A stretch of DNA of 64,000 bases. Origin: Pontibacter liquoris (lineage in GTDB: Bacteria; Bacteroidota; Bacteroidia; Cytophagales; Hymenobacteraceae). The notes beneath the pieces are model-generated. The model had not been told where the DNA came from. It saw only the letters and a list, made by a program, of their open reading frames with translations, and did no database searches. A program made the position numbers and the translations under genes. Shown one piece after another: positions 58,081-64,000 of this stretch; the stretch's first letter is position 1, and every line of letters starts with the position of its first letter. The stretch covers positions 558,001 through 622,000 of the forward strand of contig NZ_JALEBG010000001.1 of the NCBI RefSeq assembly GCF_022758235.1, read 5' to 3'.

Positions 58081-59903
58081 GCGGAGCCCAGCCAGGCTTG
58101 CCGGTACTTTTCCATTTCTGGGGTAAGCTGCTTGCCGGTGCTTTCATACAGCACCACTTCCAGTTCAGGCTCCTCGTCCAGCGTCAGGGTGGCGGTGCGA
58201 GCCTGGCCCAGTCGCCGGTAAGTGAGTGGCACTTCATCGCCGGGCTTGTGCTTGTCCAGTACCTTCTTCAAGTCTTTTTCAGAGCGCAGCTTGCGCCCAT
58301 CCAGCGTCAGGATCACGTCGCTGCGGTCGAGGCCGGCTTTGTAAGCGGCAGCCGTTACCAGCGTGCCCTGCATGATCTCGGCGCCCTCTTTGCTGAATTT
58401 TAAAGCTGAAGTCCCCAGGTATGGCGTTCCTGTGTTTGCTTTTCGGAGTTCCAGGCCCGCTTTGGCCAGCAGCGGCGCGTAATCAGGCAGGTACGTTCCA
58501 TTAACCGTGTTTTTGAAGAAGCTGGTCGCAAAGGCTTTATCACCGGTTACTTCGGCCAGCGTTTGCTCAAGATCCGGTAAGGTGTAGGCTTTTTCGGGTT
58601 TACCATACTTGCGCCAGAGCGCTTGCATGTAATCGTCCAGGGTTTTGCTGTACTGCTGCCGTAGCGTCATGTCCAGGGCAAGGCCCGTTACGCTGCCGTA
58701 AATGTAGTAGGAGATGAAGGTATTCTGGCGGTTCACGGGGTCCACGGAGCGGGCTGCATCCACAAAAGGGGCCTGGCGGCTCATCTCTATCAACGCGTTA
58801 TACTGGCGGCCGGGCGAGAGCAGCACGTAGTTCAGGTCGCCGGCCAGGTTCTCGGCATATGCTTTGGTATCGAAAAGGCCGGTGCGGACCATCATCAGAT
58901 CGCCGTAATAATTGGTAAATCCTTCGGCCAACCACAGTGATTCCGACATGTTCGCCTCCTGGAAATTGAAGGGCTCCAGGGTTTTAGGGCGGATGCGCTC
59001 CACGTTCCACGAGTGAAAGTACTCGTGGGCCACGGTGTTCAGCAGCGCATCTCTGAACTTAGCCAGCGGACGGGAGCTTGGGATCATAGTCGAGTTGCGG
59101 TGTTCCATGCCATCGCTCACGGCCTGCGGCATGTAGCAGGCAATAAAGGTATAACGGTCGTAATCGTAGTCGGGCAGCTCTCCGAAAACGGCACGCTCCT
59201 CGGCCACAATTTTCTTTACCTGCGCCACATACTGCTCAAACAGCTCTTTGGAATCCAGATGGTGCATGGCCACCTGTATGGTTTTAATTTTGCCGTTTTC
59301 CTGCACCGTCCACTCCGCCAGGTCAAAGTCGCTGAGCTCGGTGGGGCTGTCCATCAGGTACTGGAAGTTGGGGGCGGAATAAGTAGTGCCCTGCTCCGGT
59401 TTAAGCTGAGTCGCTATTTTCCAGTTTTTGCCCTGCGGGATGTTAAACGTGACCTGCGCGGGAGCCGCTTCAAAGCCTTTGGCATACATCAGGGTAGCCG
59501 GCATATTCAGGTGGGCGTGAGTTTCATCGATTCCGGCGTACGTGCCGTCGGCATGATCCCCGAACAAGGTGTAGTGCAAAGTTACGGTGCCGTGGTGGCC
59601 CGTGACGTCCCACTCGTTGGTGGCAGGCCGCGACACAGGCAACTCCCGGCCCTGCGCATCCGTCACTTTTACGTTGTACACGTTTTTTGCAAACTCATGA
59701 ATGGCGTAGCGCCCCGGTGAGGTGCGCGGCATCAGCACTTTTAGGGTATCTGATTTTACGTCATCAAACTGTACCTGCACCTGTGCCTCGTGGTGCACAT
59801 AATTGGGGAAAGACAGGGAATACGTGACTTTTTGCTGAGCCAGCAGGGGGTGTACTGCCAGCCCGAATGCCAGCGCAAGCAGGCCGGGTAGTTTATTTCT
59901 CAT
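58068..59903 (-). CDS. M61-family glycyl aminopeptidase with PDZ domain
   Basis: A 611-aa exported metallopeptidase. Signal peptide 1-22 (ends LLAQ). An N-terminal M61 beta-domain (about 30-190) is followed by the catalytic thermolysin-like domain with the zinc motif NTVAHEYFHSWNVERIRPKT and the Glu ligand in ESLWLAEGFTNYYGDLM. A PDZ domain (about 490-590, GTLVTAAAYKAGLDRSDVIL) ends the chain. This is the normal M61 architecture. The final codons and stop lie inside the right arm of an inverted repeat. Confidence 0.95.
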   Translation of the reverse strand: MRNKLPGLLALAFGLAVHPLLAQQKVTYSLSFPNYVHHEAQVQVQFDDVKSDTLKVLMPRTSPGRYAIHEFAKNVYNVKVTDAQGRELPVSRPATNEWDVTGHHGTVTLHYTLFGDHADGTYAGIDETHAHLNMPATLMYAKGFEAAPAQVTFNIPQGKNWKIATQLKPEQGTTYSAPNFQYLMDSPTELSDFDLAEWTVQENGKIKTIQVAMHHLDSKELFEQYVAQVKKIVAEERAVFGELPDYDYDRYTFIACYMPQAVSDGMEHRNSTMIPSSRPLAKFRDALLNTVAHEYFHSWNVERIRPKTLEPFNFQEANMSESLWLAEGFTNYYGDLMMVRTGLFDTKAYAENLAGDLNYVLLSPGRQYNALIEMSRQAPFVDAARSVDPVNRQNTFISYYIYGSVTGLALDMTLRQQYSKTLDDYMQALWRKYGKPEKAYTLPDLEQTLAEVTGDKAFATSFFKNTVNGTYLPDYAPLLAKAGLELRKANTGTPYLGTSALKFSKEGAEIMQGTLVTAAAYKAGLDRSDVILTLDGRKLRSEKDLKKVLDKHKPGDEVPLTYRRLGQARTATLTLDEEPELEVVLYESTGKQLTPEMEKYRQAWLGSAVGH

Positions 59904-60063
59904 GTAGTCTGATTCGTGTTTATACTTCGACAGCTAAATATAAGAATTGCAATGCTGGAGTGCAAATGAGGCGTTCTGCGTTGGGAATGCTGCTTTATAC
60001 TTTGTTTTCTGGTATTTACTGTTCTGGTTTTAATGCATTTATAAGAACAGGGTAGGGGGTTTG

Positions 60064-60640
60064 GGGTTGGTTCTTTTTGAAGTATAAGCGATGCAGTACA
60101 GAGTCCAACCACCCTTGGCCCCTCCTTATTTAAGGAGGGCCTCTACCCCCAGGAGGGGAGGTTGTAATTGCCTTGGCTTAGGTATAAGCGTTGTAGTTTT
60201 AGTTTCATTAGCTTGCTCACAAGATCCTTTCAGGATGACAAAAGGGGAAGAGGGCTGTTTTACCAGAGGCAAGTATAAACAGCATAGTTAAGGTATAAGA
60301 TGACCATCCCCCTACCCCCTTCAACGGGGGACTTGGTTCAAGTTGCATAGCAAAGAACAGCCGCTATCGAATAGATCCCAGTCCTTGGGTTGAGCGCCTT
60401 GGTGTGTTGCGGTGCCTGAAAGGCAGCCCGCTAGGGCAGCTTCACGCCACAGTGAACGAGGCCCCGCGGGCTTGGAGCGCTCCAAAGTAGAAGATGAAAC
60501 AAGGCAAGTATAAAACTGCGGAAGAAAGGAAGCTAGTTAGTATAGCAGAAAGTCTTTAGCAATGCATCATACGATAGCAACCATGTATAACAGGACTTTA
60601 TACCTGAGCATCAAACAGCCCCACCAGGTATAGCCGCAAA
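60064..60640 (+). repeat. Composite intergenic element, copy 4 (partly decayed)
   Basis: The fourth copy, plus orientation, against the direction of both neighbouring minus-strand genes. It has the leader GAAGTATAAGCG, a degenerate module A (CCTCCTTATTTAAGGAGGG), module B (60221-60240), module C (60305-60331), a shortened core (60364-60513) and a tail of altered words such as TAGTATAGC and GGTATAGC. It looks like an older or relaxed copy. Confidence 0.85.
60364..60513 (+). ncRNA. Structured core of composite element, copy 4 (decayed)
   Basis: Outer 5' strand GTCCTTG (60381-60387) is present but its partner CAAGGAC has been deleted. The apical hairpin TGCCT-GAA-AGGCA (60413-60425) differs from the other copies on both arms yet still pairs. 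GCCC-GCTA-GGGC (60426-60437) and TTGGAGCGCTCCAA (60472-60485) are intact. Confidence 0.4.
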
Positions 60641-60677
60641 CGACACCTGGATAGCAGTAGCATCTATAAATTAAAAC

Positions 60678-61343
60678 TTAAACCGGCCTTTTCTCTTTCA
60701 CAAACACTTTCCCCTGCACCATGCCGCCATAAAACGCCTGGCTAAAGACTTCCCGCAGGGCTAGGGCATCAAAATGCAGTTGATAATCGGGGAGCTTGCG
60801 GGCTTTGACGCCGCTGAGTACGCTGAAGAACGTATACATACCGGTTGCCAGCAGCCGTTGCCACCACAGCGCGGGCTGCTGTACGGGCCAGAAATCAGCA
60901 AACAGCCACAGGCCACCCGGCACCAGCGCCTCGTTCAGCCGCTGCATGAGTTGCTGCAGCCGTTTCGGAGGGAACAGGTCCAGCAGAAAAGGAGTGAAGA
61001 CCACGTCAAATTGTTCTTCGGGCTGCAGGGCCTGTTCGGTGCCCAACCGGAAGGTAACGGTGCTGTGGTGCGGCTGCTGATACTGTATAAAGCGCTGCTC
61101 TGCCCGTTGCAGCATAGCCGGGGCGGCATCCAGGTATAAAATTGCCAGGTGTTTTTGCGTTTGCAGGAGCTGCGTCAGCAGCCAGCCACTGCCGCCGCCG
61201 ATAACCAGCACGCGGGCGCTGTCGGGCAGGTGGGGCAAGAGGGCAAGCTGCGCCTGCTCCAGATGGTGGCCATATACCAGGCGGGCCAGCCTGTCGTAAA
61301 AAGAGGCTACCCGATGAAAGCCGCTATCCGGTAAGTGGGGCAA
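60678..61343 (-). CDS. Class I SAM-dependent methyltransferase
   Basis: A 221-aa methyltransferase with motif I ARVLVIGGGSGWLLTQLLQT, motif II YLDAAPAMLQRAEQRFIQYQ and motif IV FDVVFTPFLLDLFPPKRLQQ, followed by the LVPGGLWLFADF strand typical of UbiE-like enzymes. A C-terminal helix-rich part (WWQRLLATGMYTFFSVLSGV) may shape the acceptor site. Acceptor unknown. It lies 36 bp downstream of the CinA-like gene on the same strand, a possible operon. Confidence 0.9.
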   Translation of the reverse strand: MPHLPDSGFHRVASFYDRLARLVYGHHLEQAQLALLPHLPDSARVLVIGGGSGWLLTQLLQTQKHLAILYLDAAPAMLQRAEQRFIQYQQPHHSTVTFRLGTEQALQPEEQFDVVFTPFLLDLFPPKRLQQLMQRLNEALVPGGLWLFADFWPVQQPALWWQRLLATGMYTFFSVLSGVKARKLPDYQLHFDALALREVFSQAFYGGMVQGKVFVKEKRPV

Positions 61344-61378
61344 AGTAGAGGGGGTAAGTTTACAGGCAAAGGTAAGCC

Positions 61379-61870
61379 TTAGCGGGAATAATGCTGGTCC
61401 AGCACACCCTGGATTTTTTGGAAGACATACTCGGTGAGCTGCTTGCGCATACTTTCGGAATTGCCTTTGAAAACCTCCCGGAATTCTTCGGCTTTACCGT
61501 CATAGAGCATCGATACAAACATGGTGCCTACCGGCTTTTCAGGTGTTTCAGAAGCGCCTTCGCCTGCCAGGCCGGTAGTGGCGATGCTGATCTTGGCGCC
61601 CAGCAGCTTTTTAAGTCCCATCACCATCTCGTTGGTTACCTGTTGCGATTCGGCCGTATACAGGTCCAGCGTTTCCTGCTTCACGCCCAGTAGCTTTTTC
61701 TTGGCCTCGGGCTGGTATACCACGGCACTGCCCAGCAGCACATCGCTGCTGCCCTTTGCTTTCACAAACTCGGAAGCCAGCATGCCGGCCGTGCAGCTTT
61801 CGGCAAAGGCCACGGTTAGTTCTTTGTCTTTCAACGACATCATCAGTTGGGTAAGCTCCGTCTGGTTCAT
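61379..61870 (-). CDS. CinA C-terminal-domain protein (PncC-like amidohydrolase)
   Basis: A 163-aa protein made of the CinA C-terminal domain alone. The signature AFAESCTAGMLASEFVKA is complete, with the conserved SAVVYQPEAKKKLLGV and ATTGLAGEGASETPEKPVGT. Stand-alone members hydrolyse nicotinamide mononucleotide to nicotinate mononucleotide (PncC) and feed NAD recycling; that activity is inferred from family, not proven here. It sits between the ThpR-like gene (64 bp upstream) and a methyltransferase on the minus strand. Confidence 0.92.
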   Translation of the reverse strand: MNQTELTQLMMSLKDKELTVAFAESCTAGMLASEFVKAKGSSDVLLGSAVVYQPEAKKKLLGVKQETLDLYTAESQQVTNEMVMGLKKLLGAKISIATTGLAGEGASETPEKPVGTMFVSMLYDGKAEEFREVFKGNSESMRKQLTEYVFQKIQGVLDQHYSR

Positions 61871-61934
61871 AGGTATTCATTTAATTGCGGGTGATGCAAT
61901 AGAGCCTCTTTTACTCCTTTTGAAGCCGCCAGGT

Positions 61935-62480
61935 TTAGCTCAGCGGATAGTTTTGGAGCACGCGGTATATTGGGTGCGGCGAGGCCAGTTCCGACTGCCA
62001 CAGCGAAAAAGAAGAAACGGGTAGCTGCAATGGCGTGGGGGAGTGCACCGGCGGCAGGCCGGCAGGTTTGGGCGCATCTTTGCGGAAACGGGCCAGCGTA
62101 ATGTGGGGGATGGTTTTCAGGGGCTGCGCTGGCTCGGGGGCCAGCGCCTGCACTAGGTGGCGGCTCAGCGCCTCAAAAACAGGGTTCGGAGCAAAGCGCG
62201 CCCACACCAGCCGCGGTGCGTGGGGCTTTGGCCCCAGTTCCAGCGCATCCAGTTGCAGCGTAAAAGACGCGTATTGGTGTGCTGCTGTTTGCAGCTGCTC
62301 CTGGATGCGGGGAAGCTCCTGCGGGGGCACATTGCCGATAAAGTATAGCGTAAGGTGCAGGTTCTGTGGGGGCATAAACCGGATAGCCGGGTGCTCAAAG
62401 GCCTGCAGGAGCTCCCCGAGTTCTGCTTTTAATTTCTCTGGTATCGGGGCGGCTACAAACAACCTAATGCTGTCATTCAT
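61935..62480 (-). CDS. thpR: RNA 2',3'-cyclic phosphodiesterase (2H family)
   Basis: A 181-aa enzyme of the 2H phosphoesterase superfamily. Both catalytic HxTx-type tetrapeptides are present: HLTLYF near 42 and HITLARFR near 145. The N-terminal IRLFVAAPIPEKLKAELGEL and the central APRLVWARF match bacterial ThpR (formerly LigT), which opens 2',3'-cyclic phosphates. First of three closely spaced minus-strand genes; divergent from PAP2. Confidence 0.93.
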   Translation of the reverse strand: MNDSIRLFVAAPIPEKLKAELGELLQAFEHPAIRFMPPQNLHLTLYFIGNVPPQELPRIQEQLQTAAHQYASFTLQLDALELGPKPHAPRLVWARFAPNPVFEALSRHLVQALAPEPAQPLKTIPHITLARFRKDAPKPAGLPPVHSPTPLQLPVSSFSLWQSELASPHPIYRVLQNYPLS

Positions 62481-62552
62481 AGTTTTATACAGTTATGCTT
62501 CGGAACACGCCGCTGTAAACGGGCAGGTATAGGTTAAACGGAAAAAGAAGAA

Positions 62553-63281
62553 ATGATTCGAAATCTCTATAAAAAAATAGCAGCAGAGTTTACGCTCTTC
62601 ACCGTAGAATTTATTTTTGTGCTGGCCATCTTCCTGGCCTGCATCTTCGGGTTTCTGTATATCGGCGCTGAAATTCTGGAAGGTGATAAGCTAGGCATCG
62701 ATGAAAAAGCGTTTGCCTTCGCCCACTGGATCAGCAGCCCGGGCATGAACCGCTTTATTGAGGTGGTCACGTTTTTTGCCTCCCAGCAATTCATTACGCC
62801 GGCTGCCCTGCTGCTTATTGCCTACTTTCTGTTTATCCGCAAGCACCGGTGGCATTCTATCCGCGTGCCGGTCGTGGCCTTGGGCAGTATCAGCCTTAAC
62901 TTGGTGCTCAAGTATTTCTTTGACAGGCCACGCCCCCTCATGCCGCTGGTGCAGGCCTCGGGCCTCAGCTTTCCGAGCGGGCATTCCATGATCGCGGCTT
63001 CCTTTTATGGGTTGCTTATCTTCCTGGTATGGGAACATGTAAAGCCGCGGGCGTTGCGGAACCTGCTGGTGCTGTTACTGGCCTTTTTTATTTTGCTCAT
63101 TGGCTTTAGCCGCATTTATTTGCGGGTGCACTTTGCTACCGATGTGCTGGCTGGCTTTGCTGCTGGCTTCCTGTGGGTTATACTTGGGCTGTGGGTGTTG
63201 CGGAAGCTGGAAAAGTTCTCCCGCAAGGAAATAACGCCGGTTTTGATGGAGGAGGAGGATAAAAAAACTGAAAATTTTTAG
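62553..63281 (+). CDS. PAP2-family phosphatase
   Basis: A 242-aa membrane phosphatase with about six helices. The three catalytic motifs are complete: KYFFDRPRP (KxxxxxxRP), SFPSGHSMIAA (PSGH) and SRIYLRVHFATDVLAG (SRxxxxxHxxxD). It probably dephosphorylates phosphatidic acid, PgpB-type phosphatidylglycerophosphate, or undecaprenyl diphosphate. Highly charged C-terminal tail (LMEEEDKKTENF). The tRNA-Leu promoter starts 10 bp after its stop. Confidence 0.94.
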   Translation: MIRNLYKKIAAEFTLFTVEFIFVLAIFLACIFGFLYIGAEILEGDKLGIDEKAFAFAHWISSPGMNRFIEVVTFFASQQFITPAALLLIAYFLFIRKHRWHSIRVPVVALGSISLNLVLKYFFDRPRPLMPLVQASGLSFPSGHSMIAASFYGLLIFLVWEHVKPRALRNLLVLLLAFFILLIGFSRIYLRVHFATDVLAGFAAGFLWVILGLWVLRKLEKFSRKEITPVLMEEEDKKTENF

Positions 63282-63290
63282 AACGGAGTA

Positions 63291-63320
63291 TTGCAGTTTC
63301 AAAATCCTCGCTTACCTTTG
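63291..63320 (+). promoter_or_regulatory. Bacteroidota-type promoter TTG-N19-TACCTTTG for tRNA-Leu
   Basis: TTG (63291-63293) and TACCTTTG (63313-63320) are separated by 19 bases, exactly the Bacteroidota housekeeping pattern. The start would be near 63326, giving a roughly 55-nt 5' leader to be trimmed from the tRNA. Confidence 0.8.
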
Positions 63321-63380
63321 CAATCCCAACCAACAACAACAACAACGGTTGCAGGTTGGGGAAGTGAATAACTATGTTTC

Positions 63381-63462
63381 GCGCACGTGGCGAAACTGGT
63401 AGACGTGCAGGTCTCAGAAGCCTGTGCCTTCGGGTGTGGGAGTTCGAATCTCCCCGTGCGCA
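63381..63462 (+). tRNA. tRNA-Leu (anticodon CAG)
   Basis: A class II tRNA. The acceptor GCGCACG (63381-63387) pairs with CGTGCGC (63455-63461), followed by discriminator A. The anticodon stem CAGGT/GCCTG holds loop CTCAGAA, so the anticodon is CAG, reading CUG. A long variable arm (TGCCTTCGGGTG) follows, then T stem GGGAG/CTCCC with loop TTCGAAT. CCA is not encoded. Confidence 0.97.
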
Positions 63463-63471
63463 CACTGTCTG

Positions 63472-63502
63472 AAAAAGGCTGATCTTCGGGTCAGCCTTTT
63501 TT
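63472..63502. terminator. Terminator after tRNA-Leu
   Basis: AAAAAGGCTGA pairs with TCAGCCTTTTT around an 8-nt loop, 10 bp past the tRNA end. Confidence 0.88.
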
Positions 63503-63669
63503 GTTTTATGTCCGCCGCTGCTGCTTTTATACTTGCTCCATCCCGTAGTATTGTCCTGATTAATCCTTCCGCTTATTGCCTCATGCTAAGGCCTTAAATA
63601 CCTGATTGGCAAAGGCGGCTTGCATATGAAGTTTTCTGCTACGTTTATACCCGTTGGAACCGGGCTAAA

Positions 63670-63698
63670 AAGAAAGTCCCTCGATTTAGGAGGGACTT
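63670..63698 (-). terminator. Terminator of the right-edge minus-strand gene
   Basis: AAGTCCCTC (63674-63682) pairs with GAGGGACTT (63690-63698). In the minus direction it is followed by a U-rich TTTCTTTTT, as expected for the gene ending at 63732. Confidence 0.78.
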
Positions 63699-63731
63699 AG
63701 CTGTTTATACTTATACCTGCGGATAGAGGTA

Positions 63732-64000
63732 TTAATAATAGATTTTCCACTTACCCACTTGCTGATAGTGCGGTAGGTAGCGTTTTATCCACTGGCTTTT
63801 TTCGGGCAGATCGCCTTTCACGAGCAGGGCTGTGTTTTGTTGCAGCAGCTGCTTTAGCCTTTGCACATCATCCGGGCGATCTAGTTGGAGTAACTTTTCG
63901 CGCCATACCTGGCTTTGCTCAAACTGCGTTTCGCGGTTCAGGTTATGATCCTGGTCATGGATGGTGATGAAATTATGGCCCAGTTCGAATGCCAGCGAGG
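63732..64000 (-). CDS. C-terminal part of an unknown protein, truncated by the window edge
   Basis: The final 88 residues of a minus-strand gene whose 5' part lies beyond the window; the stop TAA is at 63732-63734. Readable parts are SLAFELGHNFITIHDQDHNL, QSQVWREKLLQLDRPDDVQR, LKQLLQQNTALLVKGDLPEK and the end YLPHYQQVGKWKIYY. The composition is that of a soluble C-terminal domain; a periplasmic tail of a membrane glycosyltransferase is one possibility but I do not recognise the family. A terminator lies just downstream. Confidence 0.7.
   Translation of the reverse strand, partial: SLAFELGHNFITIHDQDHNLNRETQFEQSQVWREKLLQLDRPDDVQRLKQLLQQNTALLVKGDLPEKSQWIKRYLPHYQQVGKWKIYY

Noticed and set aside
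31372-60640. CRISPR array or insertion sequence as explanation of the four repeats
   Set aside because: There is no regular repeat-spacer spacing, no cas gene, no transposase and no terminal inverted repeat with target duplication.

Overview
The window reads as a chromosome segment of a Bacteroidota bacterium. The best fit is the Cytophagales, family Hymenobacteraceae (Pontibacter-like); the family is my inference and no 16S gene is present. The evidence is as follows. Promoters match the Bacteroidota form TTG-N19/20-TAnnTTTG (clear at 11141, 40731 and 63291) and Shine-Dalgarno sites are weak. There is a FecI/FecR/TonB receptor with an STN domain plus a DUF4249 lipoprotein, LytS/LytTR signalling, many lipoproteins, and typical families (DUF2911, DUF2461, DUF2007, M61, M13 and S9 peptidases). 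The word AAGTATA/TATACTT is extraordinarily frequent.

Layout. 1-1.3 kb: VOC enzyme and a secreted unknown. 1.6-6.9 kb (minus): an ECF sigma / anti-sigma / TonB receptor / DUF4249 surface-signalling operon. 7-10.4 kb: LytS kinase, LytTR regulator and an unknown. 10.7-12.6 kb: cupin, a Cys-containing small protein, ferritin and a 2Fe-2S ferredoxin. 12.7-25.6 kb: exported peptidases (M28, M13, S8, S9), a cyclophilin lipoprotein, PhyH oxygenase, GNAT, MDR oxidoreductase, an acyl-CoA-binding protein, DUF2007 and CDGSH proteins. 25.7-31.2 kb: lipoprotein, a large GAF protein, a periplasmic protein, a 59-aa hydrophilic protein and a deoxynucleoside kinase. 32-37.7 kb: M49-type peptidase and a hydrolase/small/FAD-oxidoreductase operon. 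38-44 kb: SPW and VKOR membrane proteins, amino-acid permease and small unknowns. 44.3-48.9 kb: PIG-L deacetylase, a 50-aa membrane peptide and a sodium:solute symporter. 49.5-57.8 kb: methyltransferase, DUF2911, ABC exporter, second symporter, MBL hydrolase and an outer-membrane protein. 58-64 kb: M61 peptidase, methyltransferase, CinA-like protein, ThpR, PAP2, tRNA-Leu(CAG) and a truncated gene at the right edge.

The strongest unexplained signal lies between genes. A composite element of roughly 600 bp occurs four times (about 31.4, 49.0, 53.8-54.4 inverted, and 60.1 kb). Its roughly 165-bp core is highly conserved and can fold into nested helices. One hairpin changes on both arms between copies (TGCCC/GGGCA, TGCCGC/GCGGCA, TGCCT/AGGCA), which is a covariation signature of a conserved RNA or DNA structure. 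Other modules of the element also occur alone. Three further intergenic spaces hold inverted arms made of repeated short words next to the flanking gene ends, and the gap between the kinase and its regulator holds a cluster of REP-like hairpins.

Three genes shorter than 60 codons were found by eye: a 59-aa hydrophilic protein, a 50-aa membrane peptide overlapping a symporter start, and a possible 26-aa membrane peptide.
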